Positions 1 through 9,056 of a DNA stretch of 38,013 nt are shown one piece after another. Location: contig JBDRHZ010000025.1 in the NCBI GenBank assembly GCA_043816305.1, forward strand, positions 1-38,013, written 5' to 3'. The position numbers and the translations under genes are program-made. The notes below the pieces were generated by a model. The model was not told where the DNA came from, searched no databases, and was given only the letters and a program-made list of their open reading frames with translations. The number at the start of each line of letters is the position of its first letter. Positions within the stretch are counted from its first letter, which is position 1. The DNA is from JAHIVN01 sp018816645 (GTDB lineage Bacteria; Patescibacteriota; Dojkabacteria; JAHIVN01).

Positions 1-1
1 T

Positions 2-943
2 TTTAGAGCATTTGTCTTTGATAGTCATGACCTAGATTCAACAAGCAATTATATCAGCAATACTTTTACTGTGAATAATGTAGCGCCATCAGTTTCTGGT
101 GTAGGCTTGAACAGCGGCAGTGATATTACCCTATCAAACCCCGGAGGAAATACAAACGTATCTGTTACAGCGACAGTTACAGATAACAACTCCTGTGAAG
201 ATGTGGCTGCTGGTAATGTAAACACAAGTATCTACCACGCTTTAGCATCCGGAGGCTACTCATCTTGTGATGATAATCTGGAGGATGATACTGATTCCTG
301 CTATGCACTCGAAAGCTGTACACTGGATGGAGGATCCTGTACTGGCAGTACAGACGCAGCAGAAACATATACTTGTACTATTGCAGTTGTTTATCATGCA
401 GATCCAACAGAGGGAGCTGGAACATCAGATTCCCCTTGGTGGGATCATGAATGGTATGGAACAGTTTATGCAGAAGATGATACAGGGCTGAGTGATGATA
501 CGGAAGTTGGAACACCGGTAGAGATGGATGACTACTTAGCGTTAAATGTTACCGCAACTATTAGTTATGGGACACTAAATGCAGGACAGGATTCTGAAGA
601 TATCGCTAATTATCCTGAAACGACAGTATCAGCATATGGAAATGTGGGACTTGATAGTTCATTATCAGGGGTAGCTATGTGTGATGACTGGCCGACATGT
701 GTGGGAAATACTATCGCAGTAGGCCAGCAGGAGCATGCGTTTGCGACTTTTGTTTATGGAGCTGGGACTGATCTGACGGGAGTAGCAACAGAGTATGAGC
801 TGAACTGTGCAAAGTCAACATCAGCAGGGCAGGGATCTGAAATCATATATTGGGGAATTGAGATACCTGCATTAACTCCTCCCGGGACATATCAGGGGCA
901 GAATACTATAGATGCTGTGAAAGGGGAGACTGTTGACTGGTAG
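2..943 (+). CDS. Secreted/surface protein, C-terminal part (5' end outside window)
   Basis: The reading frame is open from base 2 to the TAG at 941-943, so the gene begins upstream of the window and the GTG at 71 is only an internal codon. About 313 residues are visible. They are acidic, rich in Asn, Gly, Ser and Thr, with scattered cysteines, and look like extracellular beta-sandwich domains. No LPETG motif or membrane helix is present at the C-terminus. The last 100 or so residues (from NYPETTVSAYG, including CDDWPTC and ending KGETVDW) recur almost unchanged in a broken copy at 6337-6671. I do not recognise a named family. An extracellular location is inferred from composition and from the neighbouring surface-protein genes. 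Confidence 0.7.
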   Translation, partial: FRAFVFDSHDLDSTSNYISNTFTVNNVAPSVSGVGLNSGSDITLSNPGGNTNVSVTATVTDNNSCEDVAAGNVNTSIYHALASGGYSSCDDNLEDDTDSCYALESCTLDGGSCTGSTDAAETYTCTIAVVYHADPTEGAGTSDSPWWDHEWYGTVYAEDDTGLSDDTEVGTPVEMDDYLALNVTATISYGTLNAGQDSEDIANYPETTVSAYGNVGLDSSLSGVAMCDDWPTCVGNTIAVGQQEHAFATFVYGAGTDLTGVATEYELNCAKSTSAGQGSEIIYWGIEIPALTPPGTYQGQNTIDAVKGETVDW

Positions 944-1118
944 GTTAGAATTCTTTTCGTAGCCATATTAATTAATCCTATCTTAAATTCTACAGGCAGA
1001 GCGACGCGTAATCCATAGAGAGTAATTCACAGAGGTGATAAGATTATACAAAGTGTTAATGGGAGAGTTGAGTCAAAGTTTTCTCTGATCTTCATAAGAT
1101 TTTATATATTGCCCTAGT

Positions 1119-1147
1119 TTGCAATTTTTATGAAAAATATATACACT
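1119..1147 (+). promoter_or_regulatory. Sigma70-like promoter for the 1170 gene
   Basis: TTGCAA at 1119-1124, a 17-base spacer and TACACT at 1142-1147 give a plausible housekeeping promoter. Transcription would start near 1154, leaving a leader of about 16 bases before the ATG at 1170. There is no Shine-Dalgarno sequence in that leader. The 944-1169 gap shows nothing else I can name. Confidence 0.45.
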
Positions 1148-1169
1148 TTGTATATATATAGCTTTAAAT

Positions 1170-4100
1170 ATGTATATTCACTATAAATATAAACAACGAT
1201 TAAAAAAAATATTGTTTCCCTTCTTTATCATACCTTTATTTTTTCTTTTGCTACCTTCAAAGTGTGTTAACGCAGCTCCCTATCAGATCGATCCTTCATT
1301 TAATAGTCAAGGATTTGTTACACACAACAATGCCAGAGGAGGAAATGGCTACGATACAGGTACTGTTGTAGAAGTTCAAGATAACGGTAAATATGTGGTC
1401 GGAGGATGGAGTACCGGTCCTACTGACTATTCAAAAGCTACACTGTGGAGGATACAAGAATTAGGAGCAGGCGGCATAGGTATGGTAGACCTTAATGGTT
1501 CTTCTGATATAACAGAAAACAGTACTGCTAAAGATAATAGTGATAACTCCAATCTTCTATCCTCTATATTAGCTGCTTCAAACCTAAAAACTCAAAATCT
1601 TTTAACAAATAAAATTAAACCTTTTGTTAGCAAATCACTTATATCTATTGCACAAAATATTGAAATTAAAAACTTTATCATTATTTTGGTACTTATTCCC
1701 TTATTCCTTATAACACTATTTCTTGTTTTCAAACAATGGAAGAAAAGAAGGAAGCTGAATAGTTCTCCAAAACAATCAAATGTACAACCAAGATCTTTTA
1801 ATCAATTTATACGAATGATTAAAAAAATGGCATCAAATAAAAGAACTTTAGCAAAATATTTGACAGTATTTATCACAATCATATTTACATTGGTTAACTT
1901 GTCAATTATTCCTTTCAGTCGGAATGTAGATGCCGCTTGGGATCCAACATTTGATAGCGATGGTTTTCTTTGGTTTGATGGTGGCGTTTGGTCAGATGGC
2001 GGTAAAGATTTACAGGTCTTAGATGCTGGAAAGATAGTCATCACTGGCTATATTACGAATGGTAGCAACAGCAGAGATATGGCCATTTGGAGATATAATT
2101 CAGATGGAACACTAGACACAACTTTCAATACCCCAAACGGCTATGTAACTCATGATGGAGCTGCTGGCGGAGATGGTGACTACGGTGAAGCTATTACTGT
2201 CCAGGACAATGGAATGATAGTTGTCTCCGGATATAGTGACAATGGAGCCGATGATGATATGGTAGTTTGGAGATACAATAATGATGGAACTATGGATGAT
2301 ACTTTTGGAGATGGAAGCTGCCAAAATGGAGTTGGAGTAGGCTCTGATATGGGATGTTTTGTCCATCATAATGCGGGTGGAGGAGATTACTATGATTATG
2401 GATACGATATTATCCCACAAGATGATGAGAAAATACTTGTCACAGGATATACATGGACAGATGACTTAGCAGGCTGGGATACTGCTATGGTAACCTGGCG
2501 ACTAAATATCGACGGAACACTAGATGATACATTCGGAGACGGCACCTGTAATAATGGTGTCGGGGTAGGTTCTGACATGGGCTGTGTTGTCCACAAAGGT
2601 GCAGCAGGAGGTTATGGTGATGAAGGGGTTGCAATCAAACTTCAATCTGACGGAAAAATATTAATTGCTGGATATGGAGATGGCGCTACATTTGTAGTAT
2701 GGAGGTATGATACAGACGGCAATATGGATGACACCTTTGGAGATGAGTCCTGCAATAATGCAGTAGGAGCAGGCGAAAACATGGGATGTATTGTCTACGA
2801 CGATTCTCCTCTCATCTATGCAACGAACCTAGCCATCGATTCCAATGACGATTTGTATATATTAGGTAACATTAGAACTGCTCCCTACTTATACGATATC
2901 ATCATAGTAAAATATGATTCTGATGGAAATCTGAACACCAGCTTTGGAAATAATGGGAAGGTAACACATGGAGCAGCCGCCTACCCAGGAGGAGATAACA
3001 ACGATAATGCCTACGACATTGCGATACAAGTGGATGGTAAAATTGTTGTATCTGGGTACAGCGAAGATCCTGATACAAATGACAATATGATTATATGGAG
3101 ATTTAATACCAACGGATCACTTGATGATACATTCGGAGATGGCACTTGTAATAATGGTGTTGGAAGTAATGGAAGTATGGGGTGTGTTAATCATACCGGA
3201 GACAAGGCAATAGCTGGTGAAAACTATGACTATGGTTATGGGATAGACATTGATTCATCGGGATCTATATACGTTGCCGGTGAAGCATGGGAAACGGGAG
3301 ATGAACACGGAGATATGGCTGCCTGGAAATACACCCCAATGTCATTCCAGATTCTAAATCTGGACTCCTCACTTGATGCAGTTGATGCAAATGGTTATAA
3401 TGTAGAAAATGGTTCTGATTATGGTCTGGATGGATCAAATCTTGTCAGAATTACCGATACTTCGGGTAATTTAATAGCTGAAGTTACGGCAAACTTCACC
3501 TCGGATCTTGATTGGGGTACCTTAACAGGAGATATAGACACTTTTTCAGGAAAATCAGTTATAAATAATCTTAGCTCCGCTCAAGGGATAGACCCTACTC
3601 ATTCACTATTTATACCAAAGCTCGCTGGGGATACTTCTGTTGGCATATGTCCAGATGCAACCGATTTTTCAGGAGTAAATGAATCGTGCTCAAACTTAGT
3701 AGTAAAACAAGCAACTCATCCAGATGTAACAGAAGTAAACATAGGTGGAAACGATTATTGGAAGGTAGAGAATCTAACAAGTACTGGGGGATTTAGCACA
3801 GATCTACCAATTACTACAACAGTTGATACTTTTGATGATGAATTCGATATTACTCCAAATTCTACTTGTTCACTTAGGGAAGCTATACAATCAAACAACA
3901 CCGGAATTGCATTTGGAGGCTGTCAAGATCCGGATGGAATGATAATACTCGGAAATGGAACTTATGAACTATCACTGCTCGGTAATGGAGAAAACTTAAA
4001 TGCTACTGGTGATTTGGATGTTTTTGATAACGATCTTTCGATAATAGGTGTTAATCCTGAAACGACGATAATAAAAGGCAATCCAGATGCTGCTGATAAT

Positions 4101-6338
4101 GCTCTAAAAGATAGAGTAATTCAAATCCATGACTATCGAAATGTTGATATCTACAATACAACTATTCGAGATGGATATCTAGAAGTTGAAACAACTTATT
4201 CTGCTCTTCAAGGTGCCGGAATTAGATCACAATATGGAACAAATTTAAACATATATAATTGTATCATAAGAGAAAATGTTTTATATAGTTCGGAAGAATG
4301 GACTTATGGTCAAGGAGCTGGTATTTATATTAACAGTTATCCTGGAACGATTAGTATTATCGACTCACTTATTACACATAACACTATTGATACAATGTAT
4401 GGTCATGGAAGTGAAGGAGGTGGTCTTTGGATTAGAGTGAGTAACAATTATTCCGATGCTATTAGGATAGATAATAGTGAAATTAGCTATAATAATGTAA
4501 TTGTAACTGATAATTGGGAAGCTGAGGGTGGTGGGATAGCAATCATGAACGGCGTTTTCAATATAACTAATAGTAAAATTGATAATAATTATGTTAGGGC
4601 ACAGGGCGGAGCATATGGCGGAGGAATAAATGTATGGGGTTTGAGTCTATCATCATCAATAGAAGAATCAACAATAAACAATAATACACTTGAATTGATA
4701 TCACCAGGCGACATTTCACCTGTTTATGGAGGAGGAATAAATCTCGACAGTTCATCCTCTTCCGCCTGGTTTAGAATAAATCGAACAGATATAAGCGGCA
4801 ATTCGATTATTGGAACAGCTGATTTGAATTATCTAGAAGCGCACGGAGGCGGAGCAGCACTTTGGAACTCAGCTCAACTAACTAATTCTACAATCAGCAA
4901 TAATACTATCCAATTGCATGCAACCGATAACGACTCCGAGTTGCTTTACGGAGGGGGAATATATCTTGGAGCCTATACCAATTGGTTTGTGCTAACAAAT
5001 AATACTATAAGCGGAAATGAGATAAATGTTACATATGACAATTTTAATCCTGTGATCTACCCAGAAATTATGGGCGGAGGTATTCATAACGATGGTACCA
5101 GCTTGTATTTATCATTTAATACAATAGCGAACAACTCAGTTGCCCAAGCAGTTGAACCAATTACTCTTTTAGATCAAAAAACAGGAAGTGGACTTTCAAT
5201 ATATGGAAGCAATTTAAAATATTTAAAATCCAATATATTTGACAACGATCAGGATGGAAATCAAAATTGTTTTGATGGATATTATTATGGATATGGGAGC
5301 CCTTCATTAGAATCTTATGGCTACAATTTTGATAATGACAATACTTGCATTGGACATATCACACAGGGAACTGGGGATACTAATACCGATCCTCAAATCG
5401 AACCCCTATTCGATAATGGAGGCACACTCCAAACTCATGCCATAGCACTTTCTAGCCCTCCTCTTGATTATTCAACTAACTGCTATGACGTATCAGGAAA
5501 TCTAGTAGAAACAGATGAAAGGTTAGAACCGCGTCCAATCGACGGAGATGAGAACGGATCAGCTATATGCGACAGCGGAGCTTACGAATATGGTACACAA
5601 CAGGTTGAACCCTACTGTGGCGATGGCAACTTAGATGACGGTGAGGAGTGTGATGATGGCAACACTACTAATGGCGACGGATGCTCTTCAGTATGTTTAA
5701 TTGAAACCGAGGAACCATATTGCGGAGATGGGAATATCGATCAAGGAGAACAATGTGACGATGGGAATACTGAAGATGGAGATGGCTGTTCCTCAGTGTG
5801 TGAGTTTGAAGAAGGACTATTTCACGAATGCGACGATCACCTGGACTTCACTTTTACATACAACTTTGGTGATCCCTCTTGGTGGGACAGTGGAAATGCT
5901 CCGCCAACTAACATCGACTGTACATGGGAACAAACTAAAGGTACCGAAACAATCATTTTTGATCCAGAAGAAGAGACCATTTCTGCCGAAAGTGATAGTG
6001 CTTATCCACTTCAGGTCACAACCAAAATCGAATTTGAAAATACTCCGACAAATAGGGATGAAGTTTATGGGGTTAGAGTTATTTGTGGAGAATGGATAAG
6101 TCCAGAGGAAACATTTTATGCAAGTGAAAAGATCGATTGTTGCGAGGATAGTATCATACCATTTTTACCTGAGACTGGTGAGTTGCCAAACACTCATAGT
6201 TTTGAACTTACCACAAAATACTGGATTATACTTAGTGTAAACCTAATGCTACTAGGATTCTCATCAAAGATACTTGTTGATTATTTTACAACCTTTAAGA
6301 AGTTCGGGTTTATAAGATTAAGCAATACATATAGGTAA
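1170..6338 (+). CDS. Giant surface protein: delta-60 repeats, internal second signal segment, CSLREA beta-helix, DUF4215 repeats, LPETG anchor
   Basis: This 1722-residue protein starts with a signal peptide (residues 1-35, cleavage near VNA-A). One delta-60-type repeat follows (about 37-103), then a membrane helix at about 163-187 followed by KQWKKRRK. A second signal-peptide-like segment lies at about 228-254 and ends DAAWDP. After it come more delta-60 repeats, with motifs such as VWRYNNDGTMDDTF, to about residue 720. A CSLREAIQ motif begins at Cys900 and opens a long parallel beta-helix. Two cysteine-rich DUF4215/myxococcal-type repeats start at Cys1483 and Cys1518. The tail has LPETG at 1666-1670, a hydrophobic helix and basic residues, which is a sortase-type anchoring signal. 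It is a shorter paralogue of the 13758 gene. Its stop codon coincides with the start of a duplicated fragment. Adhesion or attachment is an inference. Confidence 0.85.
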   Translation: MYIHYKYKQRLKKILFPFFIIPLFFLLLPSKCVNAAPYQIDPSFNSQGFVTHNNARGGNGYDTGTVVEVQDNGKYVVGGWSTGPTDYSKATLWRIQELGAGGIGMVDLNGSSDITENSTAKDNSDNSNLLSSILAASNLKTQNLLTNKIKPFVSKSLISIAQNIEIKNFIIILVLIPLFLITLFLVFKQWKKRRKLNSSPKQSNVQPRSFNQFIRMIKKMASNKRTLAKYLTVFITIIFTLVNLSIIPFSRNVDAAWDPTFDSDGFLWFDGGVWSDGGKDLQVLDAGKIVITGYITNGSNSRDMAIWRYNSDGTLDTTFNTPNGYVTHDGAAGGDGDYGEAITVQDNGMIVVSGYSDNGADDDMVVWRYNNDGTMDDTFGDGSCQNGVGVGSDMGCFVHHNAGGGDYYDYGYDIIPQDDEKILVTGYTWTDDLAGWDTAMVTWRLNIDGTLDDTFGDGTCNNGVGVGSDMGCVVHKGAAGGYGDEGVAIKLQSDGKILIAGYGDGATFVVWRYDTDGNMDDTFGDESCNNAVGAGENMGCIVYDDSPLIYATNLAIDSNDDLYILGNIRTAPYLYDIIIVKYDSDGNLNTSFGNNGKVTHGAAAYPGGDNNDNAYDIAIQVDGKIVVSGYSEDPDTNDNMIIWRFNTNGSLDDTFGDGTCNNGVGSNGSMGCVNHTGDKAIAGENYDYGYGIDIDSSGSIYVAGEAWETGDEHGDMAAWKYTPMSFQILNLDSSLDAVDANGYNVENGSDYGLDGSNLVRITDTSGNLIAEVTANFTSDLDWGTLTGDIDTFSGKSVINNLSSAQGIDPTHSLFIPKLAGDTSVGICPDATDFSGVNESCSNLVVKQATHPDVTEVNIGGNDYWKVENLTSTGGFSTDLPITTTVDTFDDEFDITPNSTCSLREAIQSNNTGIAFGGCQDPDGMIILGNGTYELSLLGNGENLNATGDLDVFDNDLSIIGVNPETTIIKGNPDAADNALKDRVIQIHDYRNVDIYNTTIRDGYLEVETTYSALQGAGIRSQYGTNLNIYNCIIRENVLYSSEEWTYGQGAGIYINSYPGTISIIDSLITHNTIDTMYGHGSEGGGLWIRVSNNYSDAIRIDNSEISYNNVIVTDNWEAEGGGIAIMNGVFNITNSKIDNNYVRAQGGAYGGGINVWGLSLSSSIEESTINNNTLELISPGDISPVYGGGINLDSSSSSAWFRINRTDISGNSIIGTADLNYLEAHGGGAALWNSAQLTNSTISNNTIQLHATDNDSELLYGGGIYLGAYTNWFVLTNNTISGNEINVTYDNFNPVIYPEIMGGGIHNDGTSLYLSFNTIANNSVAQAVEPITLLDQKTGSGLSIYGSNLKYLKSNIFDNDQDGNQNCFDGYYYGYGSPSLESYGYNFDNDNTCIGHITQGTGDTNTDPQIEPLFDNGGTLQTHAIALSSPPLDYSTNCYDVSGNLVETDERLEPRPIDGDENGSAICDSGAYEYGTQQVEPYCGDGNLDDGEECDDGNTTNGDGCSSVCLIETEEPYCGDGNIDQGEQCDDGNTEDGDGCSSVCEFEEGLFHECDDHLDFTFTYNFGDPSWWDSGNAPPTNIDCTWEQTKGTETIIFDPEEETISAESDSAYPLQVTTKIEFENTPTNRDEVYGVRVICGEWISPEETFYASEKIDCCEDSIIPFLPETGELPNTHSFELTTKYWIILSVNLMLLGFSSKILVDYFTTFKKFGFIRLSNTYR

Positions 6339-6671
6339 TTATCCACAGATAACAGTTACAGCTTATGGAAATGTTGGCCTGGATAGCTTTTATTTGGAGT
6401 TGCTTTGTGTGATGACTGGCCGACATGTGTGGGAAATACTGTAGCGGTTGGACAGCAGGAGCATGCTTTTGCAACATTTGTATATGGAGCTGGAACTGAT
6501 CTGACAGGTGTGGCAACAGAGTATGAGCTAAACTGTGCAAAGTCTACATCAGCAGGGCAGGGAGCTGAAATCATATACTGGGGGATAGAGGTACCTGCAT
6601 TAACTCCTCCCGGAACATATCAGGGACAGAATACTATAGATGCCGTGAAAGGGGAAACTGTCGATTGGTAA
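6337..6671 (+). pseudogene. Frameshifted duplicate of the C-terminus of the first gene
   Basis: From 6337 the bases encode NYPQITVTAYG, matching NYPETTVSAYG in the gene at 2-943. A single-base deletion around 6388-6400 shifts the frame. The remaining 88 codons (6405-6671, first codon TTG) differ from the upstream gene at only three residues after the start. Most of the other base differences are synonymous. No signal peptide, start codon or promoter belongs to this piece. Its homology begins at the stop codon of the 1170 gene (TAA at 6336-6338). I read it as the remnant of a second copy whose 5' part was replaced by, or recombined with, the large surface-protein gene. Confidence 0.75.
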
Positions 6672-6754
6672 AACTCTCAGGTTTCGGATTCTTGTTCCCA
6701 ACCGTTTTGATTTATGCTACTATGTAATGATTTTAAATCTGCTCAAATCAACAT

Positions 6755-8059
6755 ATGCAAAGTACCGGTGAAGACCAAACAACACAAATCGCAGAAGTGC
6801 AGTATCTTATGGGGAAAATTGAGTCCTCAAATCTCCCCTCACAGCTCAAAGAACAAGCAAACGTGATGCTCAAAAGAGTACGAAGAATGGCCAGACAGGG
6901 CAGAGCATCGAATGAGTATGAATATGTAGCAAGGTACATCGACTGGACACTGAGAGTTCCCTGGTATCGCATCACAAAGGACAACTTAGATCTTCCAATT
7001 GTAAAGGGTTTTATGGATGAGCTCCATTACGGTACGGAAGGAGTGAAGCAGATTATTCTAGAATATCTCTCTGTCATGCATATCAAGATGGCAAGGGAGA
7101 AGAAATTGTCATTTCAGCCGCCAGTGCTACTCTTTGTTGGAGATCACGGTTTGGGTAAGACTTCCCTTGCGAAAGCTATATCGTATGCACTTGGCCGAAA
7201 CTTCGTAAGAATTCCTATGGGTGCCCTGAGTGCTGGTTCTGAACTGCGAGGCATACCAAAAGGAAATAATGATGCCGAACCCGGGCAGATCATCAAGTCA
7301 ATTGTCCGATCAGCCTCTCTAAATCCGGTAATATTGCTTGATGAGATAGATAAGGTAAGCGGAATAGCGGCAGAACACCATAACTTCATGGCGATACTGC
7401 TTGAGATTCTTGATCCACAGCAAAATACTTCATTTAGAGATCTATTTATCGATTTCCCGATTGATCTATCGCACGCATTCTTCATCTGTACAGCAAACAC
7501 AACCAAAACAATTACGGATGCACTTCTGGACAGATTGGAAATCATCAGTTTCAATGAATACAAACCCGAGGAAAAAATTATTATTGGAAAAGACTATCTT
7601 TTACCTAGAATTCTGAAGTATACCAAGATGACATCAAATGAAATCCAAATCTCTGAAAGTGCATGGGAACCTATCGTGAAAAATTATGCCAAAGAAGCAG
7701 GAGTAAGAAACCTGGAGAAAACTATAGATAGAATAATCAGAAAAGCAGCGCTGAGAATAGTTGCCAGAAAAGCTCAAAGTGTCACCATAACGCCTGAGAA
7801 CCTAGAGTCTTACATGGATGAAATTGTTCCGATAGCTTCTGGGTCAACTACTCCGGAATCGATTCCGTCATTCAATCAAACAATACCCGCTCCAGAAACG
7901 GTAGATCAGACAGCAGTCCAGCCATCAGAAGAGCAGGGCATAGCAGAAGAGGTTCAGAGTCCCCAAAAGATAGAGCCGAATGAATTAAGTCCAAGCAATG
8001 ACTCATCCACTGGCGCAAATATCCAGCAGCACCCCAGCTCCGAGTCAGTAGGACTTTAG
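6755..8059 (+). CDS. Lon-like AAA+ ATPase without a protease domain
   Basis: The 434-residue product matches the ATPase core of Lon. A short helical stretch contains YIDWTLRVPW (61-70) and HYGTEGVKQIILEYL, as found just before the Lon AAA+ module. Walker A is GDHGLGKTS (129-137) and Walker B VILLDEID (192-199). A sensor-1-like Asn is at 248, LLDR is at 257-260, and a sensor-2 GVRNLEK segment starts at 316. The alpha-helical lid ends near residue 355. After that there is only a Pro/Ser/Glu-rich, probably disordered tail. The S16 protease domain with its Ser-Lys dyad and the N-terminal substrate domain are both absent. It may act as an unfoldase or chaperone, possibly with a separate protease. 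The start is ATG at 6755, and the gene stands alone between the pseudogene and dedA. Confidence 0.85.
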   Translation: MQSTGEDQTTQIAEVQYLMGKIESSNLPSQLKEQANVMLKRVRRMARQGRASNEYEYVARYIDWTLRVPWYRITKDNLDLPIVKGFMDELHYGTEGVKQIILEYLSVMHIKMAREKKLSFQPPVLLFVGDHGLGKTSLAKAISYALGRNFVRIPMGALSAGSELRGIPKGNNDAEPGQIIKSIVRSASLNPVILLDEIDKVSGIAAEHHNFMAILLEILDPQQNTSFRDLFIDFPIDLSHAFFICTANTTKTITDALLDRLEIISFNEYKPEEKIIIGKDYLLPRILKYTKMTSNEIQISESAWEPIVKNYAKEAGVRNLEKTIDRIIRKAALRIVARKAQSVTITPENLESYMDEIVPIASGSTTPESIPSFNQTIPAPETVDQTAVQPSEEQGIAEEVQSPQKIEPNELSPSNDSSTGANIQQHPSSESVGL

Positions 8060-8060
8060 T

Positions 8061-8116
8061 GCTGATGAGCCAATGAGCTTAGGGGCCAGTAAACAAGAAA
8101 ATCAATCAGCCATAAG
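8061..8116 (+). repeat. Degenerate 8-base tandem array (GC-type) after the Lon-like gene
   Basis: One base after the stop codon the sequence divides into consecutive 8-mers: GCTGATGA, GCCAATGA, GCTTAGGG, GCCAGTAA, then two units without GC, then GCCATAAG, all in register. The GC dinucleotide at unit positions 1-2 is the most constant feature. It resembles the arrays at 27369, 31068 and 33196. Confidence 0.6.
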
Positions 8117-8296
8117 GATATCTAAATACTTTTTACCTTAAATGTATATAACGCGGTATAAATTAACGGTAAACTGACTATTAATCAACCAAATAACTAT
8201 CAATAACAACTAATAACCTAGTTAATCTATCTGCAAACGATCTCTTCTTTTAAGCATTTTTGACCTTTGAGATATTACATATTACATATCACCTTC

Positions 8297-8325
8297 TTGC
8301 CTTTCTTCCCACTCACCTGTAAAAT
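8297..8325 (+). promoter_or_regulatory. Sigma70-like promoter for dedA
   Basis: TTGCCT at 8297-8302, a 17-base spacer and TAAAAT at 8320-8325. The predicted leader is about 105 bases and would contain the 8393-8407 hairpin. Confidence 0.4.
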
Positions 8326-8392
8326 ACTGTCACTCTGAGCTTTGGATGTTAGTTGTTTGGTGTTGGTTGTTAGATTTCCTTCCATAGGCAGG

Positions 8393-8407
8393 TCCGCCTT
8401 TGGCGGA
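8393..8407 (+). other. Perfect GC-rich hairpin in the dedA leader
   Basis: TCCGCC, loop TTT, GGCGGA: a 6-base-pair perfect stem. TTTT follows three bases later, so it could be a weak terminator or attenuator. It may equally be a short palindromic repeat element, since a similar CCGC-TAA-GCGG hairpin lies at 10859-10873. Confidence 0.4.
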
Positions 8408-8436
8408 GAGTTTTAAGTTTTGAATTTTGAGTTAAA

Positions 8437-9054
8437 ATGGCAATTCTCGAAACAGTCGGTCACTGGGTGATAAATCTAATCTCTGCAACCGGCTACGCAG
8501 GTATATTCCTGGCTATGGCTATAGAATCATGTCTTATTCCTCTTCCATCTGAAGTTACTATGCCGTTTGCAGGAGCACTTGCTGCAAGTGGAGAATTAAA
8601 TCTTATCCTTGTATCACTGGCAGGGGCTTTCGGCAACTTAGTTGGATCCTGGGGAGCATATTTTATCGGGGTTAAATTTCCTGAGTCAGCGATCATAAGA
8701 TTCTTGGAAAGATGGGGCAAGTTCATACTAATCACTCCTCACGAATATGAAAAAGCAAAGTCTTGGCTGGCGAAATATGGTAGTTTGGTCAGCTTTTTCT
8801 CAAGGCTGCTGCCTGGCATTAGAACTGTGATATCGCTCCCATGCGGAGTCGCAAAAATCAATTTCACTAAGTTCTCAATTCTGACATTTCTAGGCTCTCT
8901 CATCTGGAGCTTTTTACTTGCATTTATCGGATACAAACTTGGAGAGAACTGGGTAAGTATCAAGCAATATTTCCACAAGCTGGATTTGGTAATCATTATT
9001 GGTATATTCGCAGCTATTGGGATTTACGTTTATATGCACTTAAAGAAGAAATAA
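8437..9054 (+). CDS. DedA family inner-membrane protein
   Basis: The 205-residue protein has several hydrophobic helices and the DedA/SNARE-associated signature. Glu30, Pro35, Pro37 and Glu39 form the E-x4-P-x-P-x-E region. FFSRLLPGIRT (120-130) supplies the conserved F-x2-R-x2-PG-x-R motif, followed by a Gly at 137 in the re-entrant helix. Members of this family are proton-coupled transporters or lipid flippases, including undecaprenyl-phosphate and phosphatidylethanolamine scramblases; the substrate cannot be told here. The ATG at 8437 gives the usual short amphipathic start. The gene converges with the minus-strand surface-protein gene, leaving only two bases between their stop codons. Confidence 0.9.
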   Translation: MAILETVGHWVINLISATGYAGIFLAMAIESCLIPLPSEVTMPFAGALAASGELNLILVSLAGAFGNLVGSWGAYFIGVKFPESAIIRFLERWGKFILITPHEYEKAKSWLAKYGSLVSFFSRLLPGIRTVISLPCGVAKINFTKFSILTFLGSLIWSFLLAFIGYKLGENWVSIKQYFHKLDLVIIIGIFAAIGIYVYMHLKKK

Positions 9055-9056
9055 CA

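Larger units (their letters stand above)
8060..8436. other. 377-base gene-free region before dedA
   Basis: No coding frame is visible here. The region holds the GC-type 8-base array (8061-8116) and three copies of a 7-base unit ATATTAC/ATATCAC at 8272-8292. A candidate promoter lies at 8297-8325 and a 7-base periodic tract of TTnGnTG type at 8342-8376. A GC-rich hairpin is at 8393-8407, and a further 7-base periodic tract (TTTTAAG, TTTTGAA, TTTTGAG) at 8411-8431 runs up to the dedA start. Confidence 0.6.

Noticed and set aside
6405..6671. A stand-alone small gene
   Set aside because: It begins with TTG in mid-homology, lacks a signal peptide, and its upstream part is in a different frame.
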